Source: Clostridiaceae bacterium
GTDB lineage: Bacteria > Bacillota > Clostridia > Saccharofermentanales > DTU023
DNA: 32,082 nt
Assembly: GCA_012839385.1 (NCBI GenBank)
Contig: DUNL01000218.1
Span: forward strand, 1 to 32,082
Reading direction: 5' to 3'
Shown: piece after piece, positions 6,548-14,819 of the stretch
Numbering within the stretch: position 1 is the stretch's first letter
How the letters are laid out: each line of letters opens with the position of its first letter
Position numbers and translations under genes: made by a program
The notes under the pieces: generated by a model
What the model saw: the letters and a program-made list of their open reading frames with translations, nothing else
Databases searched by the model: none
Told to the model about the DNA's origin: nothing

Positions 6548-8277
6548 TAGTGATCTACAATCTCAATTTGGTCAAAGACATATACTCCAACAGGTGAGTA
6601 ATACCAATTGGTCACATAGTTTTTCATCAACATAGGAAGCGAACCGCTGTAGAGTGGAAGCAAAGGATAGTCATTCATGAAGAGATCCTCCGCTTCGTGC
6701 AACAGGGCGTCCGCCTTGGCCGGATCAACTTCCTTGACAGCTTCTTCTACCAGACGGTCATATTCCGGATTTCTCCAGCCCGTTTCCAGAGGGGGCTTGT
6801 CACCGACATAGGTGCTGAGGAAAGCCATGGGATGCATGTAGGTTCCCAGATCGCCCATAGCGCAGATATCGTAATCCAGTTGCAAGGTCTGATCATAGAA
6901 TACCGTCCACTCGGCGCTGACAATTTCCATGTCAATTCCCAGATTTTGTTTATACATCTGCTGTAAAGTTTCAGCGACTTTCTTAGCGGTGTCGTTGGTG
7001 TAATAACCAAGACGCAGCTTCGGGAAGTCGGATAGATCTTCTTTATAACCAGCTTCAACCAGAAGAGCTTTAGCTTCTTCTATCTGAGCGGTTGGTAGCA
7101 TGTCGTAGTCGCCGCCCGCTATACGGAAGTCCTCACCATCAGCCTGAATATAGCCATGCGGAACGTGTCCCATAATGGGCTCGTAAGTGGCCTGCAAAGC
7201 ATCCTCAATTAGAGAGGTGCGATCAATAGCGAGATTCAACGCCTTGCGTACAAGAGGATTGTCTAAGCCGGGAGAAGTACAATTTATCATCCAATATGTA
7301 TTACTGAATTGAGGCATATTATGGAAATCATCTCTGGAACGAAGATTGGGGATTTCAGCGGAAGGAGTGCGAATCATGCCGTCCAGTTCTCCCTTTTCAT
7401 AGGCGGACAAAGCAGTGTTCAGATCCTGCATGATCTTAAAATTTAAAGTCTCCAGCTTAACATTGTCCGCGTTCCAGTGATGTTCGTTCTTAACCAGATA
7501 TAATCCTTCACTCAGCTTATAATCTACCAGCTTGAAGGGACCATTAGAAATGTAATTAGTTGTATCTCTGGCCCAGTCCTCATTAGCCTCTACAACTGCT
7601 TTGCAAACAGGTGAATAGGTCCATGTCGCGACCAGAGACGGGAAGAAAGAACAAGGTGTTTCCAAGGTCACTTCCAGCACATTATCAGAAACAGCAGTTA
7701 TTCCAACATCATCTAATGTGACACCGTCTTCGCCATTATAGGCTTTCTCGCCGTTCTTAATGTATGGATACATCATGTGGGCAGCAGAAGAAGCAAATTC
7801 AGGATCCAGAACACGCTTCCAAGCAAAGACAAAGTCTTCAGCTGTCAAGGGTGATCCATCAGACCATTTCGCGTTTTCACGTAGGGTAAAGGTGTAAACT
7901 AATCCATCATCACTGACTGTATAGTCTTCCGCCACACCGTTAACTAAGTTGTTCTCGGTATCATACTTAAGCAAAGTCTCAAAGGCTGTAAAGAAAAGAC
8001 AACCACCGAAAGTGTTAAGAGTGTAGTTGGGGTCTAGACTGTCAGGATCGTCAAGTACCGCGAAAGTAAGCTTCTGCTCAACGTCAACCTGAGCAGCGGG
8101 CTCTTCCTCTCCTGCCGTGCCTTGAGTTGCTTCTGGTTCTTCCTGCTCTAACTCATTTGGAGTTGTTTCCAGAGCTTCCTTGTCTTCTGTCTTATCTGCC
8201 GTTTCTCCACCGGTAGTACATCCTACAAGTAAAAGGACAGTTACCAGCAAGAGGGCAAATAATTGTTTCGCTTTCAT
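6547..8277 (-). CDS. Oligopeptide/dipeptide ABC transporter substrate-binding lipoprotein (OppA-like)
   Basis: Receptor of the opp1 importer, SBP_bac_5 family, 576 residues. Residues 1-20 are a lipoprotein signal with lipobox LVGC (Cys20), followed by an acidic Glu/Thr-rich linker to about residue 66. The mature fold shows the family pattern: LDPNYTLNTFGGCLFFTAFE with the TLKYDTENN region following, YTFTLRENAKWSDGSPLTAEDFVFAWKR (about 129-156), and the C-terminal segment with ALNLAIDR and LLVEAGY. GAGGAGG lies about ten bases before ATG. It is the last gene of the operon (order B-C-D-F-A), 72 bases after oppF, and ends in a stem-loop. Peptide specificity cannot be inferred. Confidence 0.92.
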   Translation of the reverse strand: MKAKQLFALLLVTVLLLVGCTTGGETADKTEDKEALETTPNELEQEEPEATQGTAGEEEPAAQVDVEQKLTFAVLDDPDSLDPNYTLNTFGGCLFFTAFETLLKYDTENNLVNGVAEDYTVSDDGLVYTFTLRENAKWSDGSPLTAEDFVFAWKRVLDPEFASSAAHMMYPYIKNGEKAYNGEDGVTLDDVGITAVSDNVLEVTLETPCSFFPSLVATWTYSPVCKAVVEANEDWARDTTNYISNGPFKLVDYKLSEGLYLVKNEHHWNADNVKLETLNFKIMQDLNTALSAYEKGELDGMIRTPSAEIPNLRSRDDFHNMPQFSNTYWMINCTSPGLDNPLVRKALNLAIDRTSLIEDALQATYEPIMGHVPHGYIQADGEDFRIAGGDYDMLPTAQIEEAKALLVEAGYKEDLSDFPKLRLGYYTNDTAKKVAETLQQMYKQNLGIDMEIVSAEWTVFYDQTLQLDYDICAMGDLGTYMHPMAFLSTYVGDKPPLETGWRNPEYDRLVEEAVKEVDPAKADALLHEAEDLFMNDYPLLPLYSGSLPMLMKNYVTNWYYSPVGVYVFDQIEIVDH

Positions 8278-8349
8278 TAAAGTAAATACCTCCTCAAAAT
8301 GTTTTGTCGCGGTAACAATACCGCGCTATTTGATTCCTAAAGGAAATCA

Positions 8350-9324
8350 TCATAAATAAAGGTGGCAGGCTACGTAATGGGCCCCCTCCAGATTTGTCAA
8401 CGGGGGATTCTCCCGCGAGCAAATCGGCAAAGCCTTGGAACATCTGGGGTGAAAATGGCAACCTGAAGGAGGGTTAATGGGGCTTGGTACTTCCCCTTCA
8501 ATACGGACTCCGGGCCTGCCTCGTACCGTATCCGGATCCGGAATCGGAATCGCCTTCAGCAAGAGTTGCGTATAGGGATGAAGAGGTCGTTCGTAAATCT
8601 CTTCACTGTTACAGATTTCTACCAATCTGCCCAAATACATCACCCCTACATGGTGAGAAACATACCGTACTACAGACAAATCATGGGCAATAAAAAGATA
8701 GGTCAGCCCCAGACTCTCCTGAAAGTCTGTCAGCATATTGATAACCTGGGCCTGAATAGAAACATCAAGAGCGGAAATAGCTTCATCACAAATCACCAGT
8801 TTGGGCTGCAGAATAAGCGCTCTGGCAATACAGATACGCTGGCGCTGTCCGCCGGAGAATTCATGCGGGTAACGTGTCAGAACGTAACTGGGAAGACCTA
8901 CCTGATCCAAAGCCCGGACTATCAAATCCTGTTTTTCGGACGATGTCAAATCAGTAATATTGGCAATAAGGGGTTCGTTCAATATATCCTTTACCGTCAT
9001 GCGAGGATTTAGAGATGAGTATGGGTCCTGAAAAATCATTTGAGCTTTTCTGCGTATGGGGCGAAGCTGACGCTGACTTAGATGGGTAATATCATCTCCA
9101 TCCAAAAAGATCTTTCCGTCAGTTGGTTCATAGACACGCATGACACTCTTGGCTATAGTAGATTTCCCGCAACCGGATTCACCAACCAGACCGAAAGTCT
9201 GACCTTGGGCAACAGAAAAAGTTACTCCATCTACGGCGCGAACAAACTGCTTTTTATTTCCCTTTATGGGGAAATACTGGCGTAGAGAAATGACTTCTAA
9301 AATATTATTTACAGCTTCTACCAT
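8350..9324 (-). CDS. oppF: Oligopeptide ABC transporter ATPase OppF/DppF (opp1)
   Basis: Cytoplasmic ATPase of the opp1 importer, 324 residues. Walker A is GESGCGKS (48-55), the signature is SGGQRQRICIARAL, and Walker B is LVICDE followed by AISALD where most family members have PVSALD. The C-terminal oligopeptide-transporter extension has the cysteine set typical of Opp/Dpp ATPases (GCHFHPRCSKALPICS ... HYVACHLY), expected to bind an Fe-S cluster or metal. The FPIKGN segment at the N-terminus and the YLGRLVEI motif favour the OppF branch. It overlaps oppD by seven bases. Confidence 0.92.
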   Translation of the reverse strand: MVEAVNNILEVISLRQYFPIKGNKKQFVRAVDGVTFSVAQGQTFGLVGESGCGKSTIAKSVMRVYEPTDGKIFLDGDDITHLSQRQLRPIRRKAQMIFQDPYSSLNPRMTVKDILNEPLIANITDLTSSEKQDLIVRALDQVGLPSYVLTRYPHEFSGGQRQRICIARALILQPKLVICDEAISALDVSIQAQVINMLTDFQESLGLTYLFIAHDLSVVRYVSHHVGVMYLGRLVEICNSEEIYERPLHPYTQLLLKAIPIPDPDTVRGRPGVRIEGEVPSPINPPSGCHFHPRCSKALPICSRENPPLTNLEGAHYVACHLYL

Positions 9325-10334
9325 AGTTGCCTCCCGTAAAATGGATTATCTTCACTCGGCGCGTCCGGAAGAAGCAACCAGCAAGCGCTCCGATGAGTAT
9401 CCGAAAGATTAGAGAACACCGGCCTCTCTTCTACGCAGAGCTGGCGACCCCAACGGCAACGAGGGTAAAAAGGACAGCCTTTGGGTGGCTTCAGCATATC
9501 CGGTGGTGAACCACCTATAGGCATAAGTCGTTGTGTTTTTTCCTGATCAAGTCGCGGTACGGATTCTAACAAACCTAAGGTATAAGGATGGGCAGTTTTG
9601 TAAAATATTTCGTTTAACTTCCCTTCTTCCATTATCAGTCCACCATAAAGTACCAGTACCCGGTCGCATATTCCTGCCACAACGCCTAGATCGTGAGTAA
9701 TAAACATAACCGATAGGTTCTGCTTGGCATTCATCTCCTTGAGTAGTTTTATTATCTGATCCTGAATGGTAACGTCCAGGGCTGTGGTAGGTTCATCCGC
9801 GATGATCAGTTCAGGCTCGCAGGAAATTGCTATAGCGATCATCACGCGCTGACGCATTCCGCCGGAGAGTTGATGAGGATATGAGTGGTAACGAGAAGGC
9901 GCCTCAGGTATGTGTACCTTTCTGAGCAGTTCAATAGCCCTCTCCTTTGCTTCCTGGGGCCCCATATTCGGGTTATGCTCGAGAAGCGTCTCAGAAATCT
10001 GCTTACCAACTTTCATCACGGGATTGAGGCTGGTCATAGGATCCTGGAAAATCATTGAGATCTTAGAACCGCGAATCTTTCTGTATTCTTTTTTACTTAA
10101 CCCGATAAGATTTGTTCCGGCAAATTCAACGGTTCCATCCTTTATCCTGGCATTCTCTTCCAGGACACCAAGTATGGATAAAGAAATGACACTTTTACCG
10201 CTACCCGATTCACCGACAACTCCTAAAATCTCTCCTTTGCCCACATCAAAGGAAACACCTCGTACCGCTTGCACTTCTCCTGACTTGGTAATGAAAGAAG
10301 TTGTTAAATTATTAACCCGCAAAATTTTATCCAT
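9318..10334 (-). CDS. oppD: Oligopeptide ABC transporter ATPase OppD/DppD (opp1)
   Basis: Partner ATPase of OppF, 338 residues. Walker A is GESGSGKS (41-48), the signature is LSGGMRQRVMIAIAI, Walker B is LIIADEPTTALD, and the switch His is in FITHDLGVV. The C-terminal extension has GCPFYPRCRWGRQLCVEERP followed by SACWLL, the usual cysteine set. The GGMRQRVMIA and IADEPTTALD spelling is that of the OppD branch. It lies 74 bases after oppC; that gap carries a stem-loop and a short direct repeat. Its ribosome binding site is weak. Confidence 0.92.
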   Translation of the reverse strand: MDKILRVNNLTTSFITKSGEVQAVRGVSFDVGKGEILGVVGESGSGKSVISLSILGVLEENARIKDGTVEFAGTNLIGLSKKEYRKIRGSKISMIFQDPMTSLNPVMKVGKQISETLLEHNPNMGPQEAKERAIELLRKVHIPEAPSRYHSYPHQLSGGMRQRVMIAIAISCEPELIIADEPTTALDVTIQDQIIKLLKEMNAKQNLSVMFITHDLGVVAGICDRVLVLYGGLIMEEGKLNEIFYKTAHPYTLGLLESVPRLDQEKTQRLMPIGGSPPDMLKPPKGCPFYPRCRWGRQLCVEERPVFSNLSDTHRSACWLLLPDAPSEDNPFYGRQLW

Positions 10335-10348
10335 TTTTTTACTCGTTT

Positions 10349-10414
10349 CTACTATCTACGCGCCCAGTAAGCAAGTTGTTCTCTTACTTGCGTCAACGCC
10401 AATACCTACTATCT
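10349..10414 (-). repeat. Stem-loop flanked by a 9-bp direct repeat between oppC and oppD
   Basis: CTACTATCT occurs at 10349-10357 and again at 10406-10414, the second copy overlapping the oppC stop codon. Between them AGTAAG (10366-10371) pairs with CTTACT (10383-10388), and an overlapping alternative pairing GCAAG (10371-10375) / CTTGC (10387-10391) competes with it. Probably an intercistronic mRNA processing or balancing element; the function is inferred only. Confidence 0.35.
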
Positions 10415-11569
10415 GAGTGCCCTGGGATCAAAGGCATCTCTCAGTCCGTCACCAATGAAATTGAACGCGAACATAATGAGGCAAATGGCGGCCGCCGGGA
10501 AAAATAACTGGTAAGGAGCTGAATGTAATGTTTCAAGAGCGTCATTGCACATCGTTCCCAGAGAAGCCATAGGCGCTGTTACGCCTAAGCCGATAAAACT
10601 CATGAAAGCTTCAATAAAAATGGCGGCGGGAATTTGCATTGTCGCTGTCACGGTAATGGGGCCTATGCAGTTGACAATTAAGTGCTTGCGAAGAATGTAA
10701 CTACTACTGCTGCCCATAGTACGAGCAGCCATGACAAAGTCTTCTTCCTTGAGGCTCAAGATCTGGCTTCGGACTACCCTGGCCATATTCACCCAGTAAA
10801 CAATACCTAAGGCTAGTATTATACTGATGAAGCCACTGTTATTAAAGAGAACCATAAGCAGGATGACATAGAGATTCATTGGGATAGAACTGATAACATC
10901 AACGATCCTCATCATTACCATATCTACATGTCCTCCCGCATAACCCGCGACACTACCGTATAAAATGCCGATAAGGAGGTTGACTAAAGTAGCTATAAAA
11001 GCCACTGCCAGAGATATTCTCGTTCCATATAACAGTCGCGTGAGTATATCTCGTCCCAAGGCGTCAGTACCCAAGGGATATTGCTTATTCCAAAGTGATT
11101 TTGTACTCTCAATGACATTGCCGTTCTCATCTTCTAAGATAGGGGGATTTTGCCTGTAGCTCAGGAAATAGGGTTTAGAGTCAATTTCATAAACAAAGCG
11201 CTTGTTAACTGAATCATCTTTAATACGAGGTAAAGAATCCAGCAATAAACCATCAGAACTGACAGCTACCAGTTTTTGGTTAGTAGTAATGTAATAGTAA
11301 TCACCCGCGATTTCCACTACCTTCAGCCGAGGCGGAACATTTATATGTGATAAATTCTGGTAGTCATAAGTCTTACCGGTCAACAAGGGGCCGAAGATGG
11401 CTGCCAATACGACTAAAATCACTGTGATCAAACTGATTACCGCGCTTTTCCGACGACTGAACAAATAAATAACATTTTGTAGATAAGTTGTGCCCTCAGA
11501 TGCTATTTTCTCCGTTTCTCGCTGCTCCTGACGCAGCGGCTGCCATTTATTAGATAATGCTTCTGCCAT
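10409..11569 (-). CDS. oppC: Oligopeptide ABC transporter permease OppC (opp1), with extracytoplasmic insert
   Basis: Membrane permease, 386 residues against roughly 300 for typical OppC. A cytoplasmic N-terminus and first span (about 43-62) are followed by an extra extracytoplasmic segment of about 95 residues (66-162, with GDYYYITTNQKLVAVSSDG). The standard OppC body follows: YPLGTDALGRDILTRLLYGT (164-183), five further spans, and the coupling loop EEDFVMAARTMGSSSSYILR. It ends GDGLRDAFDPRALR, a typical OppC terminus. It lies 11 bases downstream of oppB. The same kind of insert, larger, is present in the second OppC of this window. Confidence 0.9.
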   Translation of the reverse strand: MAEALSNKWQPLRQEQRETEKIASEGTTYLQNVIYLFSRRKSAVISLITVILVVLAAIFGPLLTGKTYDYQNLSHINVPPRLKVVEIAGDYYYITTNQKLVAVSSDGLLLDSLPRIKDDSVNKRFVYEIDSKPYFLSYRQNPPILEDENGNVIESTKSLWNKQYPLGTDALGRDILTRLLYGTRISLAVAFIATLVNLLIGILYGSVAGYAGGHVDMVMMRIVDVISSIPMNLYVILLMVLFNNSGFISIILALGIVYWVNMARVVRSQILSLKEEDFVMAARTMGSSSSYILRKHLIVNCIGPITVTATMQIPAAIFIEAFMSFIGLGVTAPMASLGTMCNDALETLHSAPYQLFFPAAAICLIMFAFNFIGDGLRDAFDPRALR

Positions 11570-11580
11570 ATCAAGCCTTC

Positions 11581-12501
11581 CTATGCGTCTATTTTGATCC
11601 GTGGATCAATGATTGTGTACAGAATATCTACAATAAAAACGATCACGATCAACATCGCTGAGTAAAAAACTGTGAAACCCATTATGGCTGTATAGTCACG
11701 GTTGGTAATACTCTGGACAAAAAAACGGCCCATACCGGGTAAAGCAAAAATCTTTTCCACAACAAAAGAACCCATTAACAAGCCGGCAAACAGGGGCCCG
11801 ATTACCGTGATTACAGGAATGATGGCATTGCGCATGCCATGAACACCGATAGTCCTGCTTTCGGATAAACCCTTAACACGGGCTGTACGTATATAGTCGG
11901 AACGTAAAATATCCAGCAGGCTTGAGCGCATGAGCCGGGTAACATAGGCAAGGGAATAACCCGAAAGAGCCAGAGTCGGAAGAACATAACCCTTTAACGT
12001 CTCCACGCCAAAAGTTGGAAACCAACCTAACTTAAAGGCCAGAAAGTACAATAATAGTGTAGCTACCACAAAAGAAGGGATTGTCACGCCGAAAGTAGTA
12101 AAAAAAGAAATAAGAGTATCCTGCCACTTGCCTCGCTTCATGGCGGAAAAGATTCCCAGGGGAATTCCCACAGCCAAAACAAAAAGCATAGAAAAAATTC
12201 CTAGCGAGGCCGAAATAGGAAAGCCCTTAGCAATAAGATCATTGACACTCATACCTTCATATTTGAAAGAAGGCCCCAAATCAAATTTAGCTACTCCCTT
12301 AAGATATTCAAAAAACTGTACCGGCAAAGGATCATCAAGCTTATATTTAGCGTCAATCGCGGCTTGAATCTCTGCCGGCAATCGCTTGCCGGCGCTATAA
12401 GGTCCGCCCGGGATAGAGTGCATAATGATAAAAGTGAGCAAAAGTACAAAGAATAAGGTTAGTACCATAATGCCAATTCGTTTGATAATATACTTTGCCA
12501 T
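11581..12501 (-). CDS. oppB: Oligopeptide ABC transporter permease OppB (opp1)
   Basis: First gene of the opp1 operon, 306 residues. The N-terminal span is followed by MHSIPGGPY and the extracytoplasmic PLPVQFFEYL segment, then five more spans. The coupling loop is SDYIRTARVKGLSESRTIGVHGMRN, and the end DILYTIIDPRIKID is the canonical OppB C-terminus. AAAGGA lies about 12 bases before ATG. The order B-C-D-F-A with short gaps indicates one transcript. Confidence 0.93.
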   Translation of the reverse strand: MAKYIIKRIGIMVLTLFFVLLLTFIIMHSIPGGPYSAGKRLPAEIQAAIDAKYKLDDPLPVQFFEYLKGVAKFDLGPSFKYEGMSVNDLIAKGFPISASLGIFSMLFVLAVGIPLGIFSAMKRGKWQDTLISFFTTFGVTIPSFVVATLLLYFLAFKLGWFPTFGVETLKGYVLPTLALSGYSLAYVTRLMRSSLLDILRSDYIRTARVKGLSESRTIGVHGMRNAIIPVITVIGPLFAGLLMGSFVVEKIFALPGMGRFFVQSITNRDYTAIMGFTVFYSAMLIVIVFIVDILYTIIDPRIKIDA

Positions 12502-12663
12502 AAAAGTACTAATTCCTTTCAGTTTATTATGTAATTAAACAAATATCTTCTCTCAATGTTTATATTAATTATCATTTTTAACTAACCATGCGCAATATTA
12601 ACATATTATTAACAATTTATCTACCTTAAAATAGAATCATAAATTGAGGATTTTGGAACAAGA
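12502..12663 (-). promoter_or_regulatory. AT-rich spacer between citG and oppB with a possible opp1 promoter
   Basis: This 162-base, very AT-rich gap separates the end of the catabolic operon from the opp1 operon, both on the minus strand. On the minus strand GATAAT (12568-12573) with TTGCGC (12590-12595), 16 bases apart, is a plausible but weak promoter; several other AT-rich -10-like words exist. I see no convincing rho-independent terminator for the catabolic operon here, so read-through into opp1 is possible. Confidence 0.3.
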
Positions 12664-13596
12664 TCAGTCCCAGAGAGAAAGTGAAAATTTGGTTACCGTC
12701 AGCAGGTCAGCCGCGCCGCCCGGGCTTAAATTTCTGTTTGTGAAATCAAGGTCCATTGCATATAGCGCTTTTTCCCAGTTTGCACCTTGAGCATCATTCC
12801 TCAGATAGGAAATAGCTCTGGTTCTGGCATAATTCAGTCCTTCAATGCCACCACGTTTTATTAAAGTCGTGTCATCAGCCTTAGCGAGCAAAGTCATCAG
12901 ATAATCCAGGGCAAGTTTTCTATCCTCGAGCAAGTCAACTTTTCCTTGGTTAACAGCATCTTTTTGAAAAGCGTGAATCTCCAAGAGATTAAGACCATAG
13001 CGAGTTATCGTGGGAAAACCGGCGCTAACCTCAGCTCTGATACCGCCTATCCGATGTCGATGAAAGCTAATCTCGCCCGCTGTTTTAATGTCCTGATCTT
13101 TCATACCAGTCAGATCACTTGCTATCAGATCACCACTTATTATGGGCACGGAAGACAAGAGTTTAGATGAAAGCGACAAACGGTGTAACTCAGAGGTTGC
13201 CTGTTCTTTCTCAATTTTCATATAGGCCGCGGTTGCCAAAACCATAGCCAGACTGAAATGAGCTCCCTTATGCGTATTCCTGCCCCCGGTAGTAGCTAAC
13301 ATTTTTTCTTCCGCTTCTAAACCAAGACGACGGACGCTCCATAAGATTTTGTTCAAAGGCACGCTGGCTCCTATTAGCCAATATTGAGCGAAATATGGCT
13401 CCAACACTTCAGCGCTCCTATAGAACATTTCGATAGTCATATCAGGGTGAGAACCCACATTGTGGCGGTCAACAAGACCGGGTTTGGGAGTGAGATTAAC
13501 TTCAAATAACAGAGCCGCCTTGGCTAGAGCGGCCGCCCGGTGAGCTTTTTCCCACAATTTATTATTTTCTGTTGTGCTATTTTCAGTTGGGGTCAT
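12664..13596 (-). CDS. citG: CitG: triphosphoribosyl-dephospho-CoA synthase
   Basis: Makes 2'-(5''-triphosphoribosyl)-3'-dephospho-CoA from ATP and dephospho-CoA, the precursor of the lyase prosthetic group. Family motifs are clear: TPKPGLVDRHNVGSHPDM (36-53), GGRNTHKGAHFSLA (104-117) matching the conserved NTHKG core, and the C-terminal LSPGGAADLLTVTKF. The 310 residues are a usual length for a stand-alone CitG. It is the last gene of the pathway operon, 41 bases after citC, with a poor ribosome binding site. With citX and citC it completes the maturation set for the acyl-carrier lyase. Confidence 0.92.
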   Translation of the reverse strand: MTPTENSTTENNKLWEKAHRAAALAKAALLFEVNLTPKPGLVDRHNVGSHPDMTIEMFYRSAEVLEPYFAQYWLIGASVPLNKILWSVRRLGLEAEEKMLATTGGRNTHKGAHFSLAMVLATAAYMKIEKEQATSELHRLSLSSKLLSSVPIISGDLIASDLTGMKDQDIKTAGEISFHRHRIGGIRAEVSAGFPTITRYGLNLLEIHAFQKDAVNQGKVDLLEDRKLALDYLMTLLAKADDTTLIKRGGIEGLNYARTRAISYLRNDAQGANWEKALYAMDLDFTNRNLSPGGAADLLTVTKFSLSLWD

Positions 13597-13637
13597 TTTT
13601 ATCTATTTAGCTCTACTCGTGAAAATATCTTGGTAGA

Positions 13638-14816
13638 TCAATTCATATTAGAGGTAATTTCGCGGTGTTCGCGCAAATAAGCTAGAGTCGCCGGCGGTAC
13701 CAGATCCGCTAACAGTTGCCACTTTTCATTCGCGTAGGCTTTCCTGACTCTAGCCGCAGATATAGGACGACCATCCGGGGACTCGACTCTAGGGACAATT
13801 ACCAATCCCAATTCTCCGCTGAACACTTCCCGCATCACATTATTATATAATTCGGTGGTGCGACTAAGAGGCTCTGTGCCCAGATATCGCCTTCGAATAG
13901 AAAGGGCGGGAGCGACATGGTGCATAAATATTCTGGCATCCAATTCCGCTTGCAGGCCAGTCACTTCTTCCACATCTTCTAGGAAATAGGACGGAAAAGT
14001 AGCTGAGCTGACAAGATAAGGACCGGTAGGATGAACTATTAAATTGGGGATATGCGCCGTAGCCTCCTCCACCAGGAAAAATCTGTCTGCCGCCGGGAAA
14101 AGGGAACGATCTTCAGATAGAACAAAAAGATGAACCAGACTTGACTCCTTAGCGGCAAGTTCGGCTAAATAGAGATGCCCCAAAGTAAAGGGATTAGCGT
14201 GCATTACCAAAGCGGAGATGCTGTCATCAGGCAGCGGGCCTGAGTCAGATGCTTCCACGCGCTCATAAAATCCGGCGTTAAGCTCAGACAGCTCGCCAGA
14301 CTCCGAGCGCGCGAGAAAAAGACTTGTCCTCTGTCTAAGATAATTCAGATAAGCTGTAATGCCACCGCTAGACCCCGCTTTTTCCATGAAAACCAACTTA
14401 TGGTCAACGAAATCCAAGGTTTCAAAGCCATGCCAGGCAAAGGCCTGGGCGCTGATAGCGGAAGTATAAACAAAGACACTATCCCAACCAGGAACCAGAT
14501 ATATATCCACTAATTCTTCGGCGCCGAAATCAATACGCCTTTTAAGCTCGGACATTACTTCGGCTTGATAGTCTTTTACTGATCGCAACAGACGGGCAAC
14601 AATCTGATCAAAGGCTTTTCCTACCTGAAACTCAGGTGCCACCGCCACACATTTAAGAATATTGTTTTGCCTAGATCCGGTAGCTACCAGTTGCTGATCT
14701 ACAAACAAGCCCCAGGTTTCATCCACCTGCTCCGAGCGAATGCCCGCTCGCGACAAAAGATCCAACCATTGTTGCTTGACCGGGGCGGAATCAAGATCGA
14801 GCTTTTGCGTATACAT
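13638..14816 (-). CDS. citC: CitC: acetate:SH-(citrate/citramalate lyase) ligase
   Basis: Activates the lyase by ATP-dependent acetylation of the prosthetic thiol on CitD. The N-terminal half resembles a GNAT domain (about 1-145, with WGLFVDQQLVATGS and VAPEFQVGKAFD). The C-terminal nucleotidyltransferase domain has the HIGH-like HANPFTLGH (206-214) and the late motif ISAARVRKAY. At 392 residues it is about 40 longer than enteric CitC; an insert sits near 82-115 and an acidic linker near 170-200. It starts three bases after citF. The mature substrate is probably citramalate lyase here, given the operon. Confidence 0.9.
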   Translation of the reverse strand: MYTQKLDLDSAPVKQQWLDLLSRAGIRSEQVDETWGLFVDQQLVATGSRQNNILKCVAVAPEFQVGKAFDQIVARLLRSVKDYQAEVMSELKRRIDFGAEELVDIYLVPGWDSVFVYTSAISAQAFAWHGFETLDFVDHKLVFMEKAGSSGGITAYLNYLRQRTSLFLARSESGELSELNAGFYERVEASDSGPLPDDSISALVMHANPFTLGHLYLAELAAKESSLVHLFVLSEDRSLFPAADRFFLVEEATAHIPNLIVHPTGPYLVSSATFPSYFLEDVEEVTGLQAELDARIFMHHVAPALSIRRRYLGTEPLSRTTELYNNVMREVFSGELGLVIVPRVESPDGRPISAARVRKAYANEKWQLLADLVPPATLAYLREHREITSNMN

Positions 14817-14819
14817 GCT

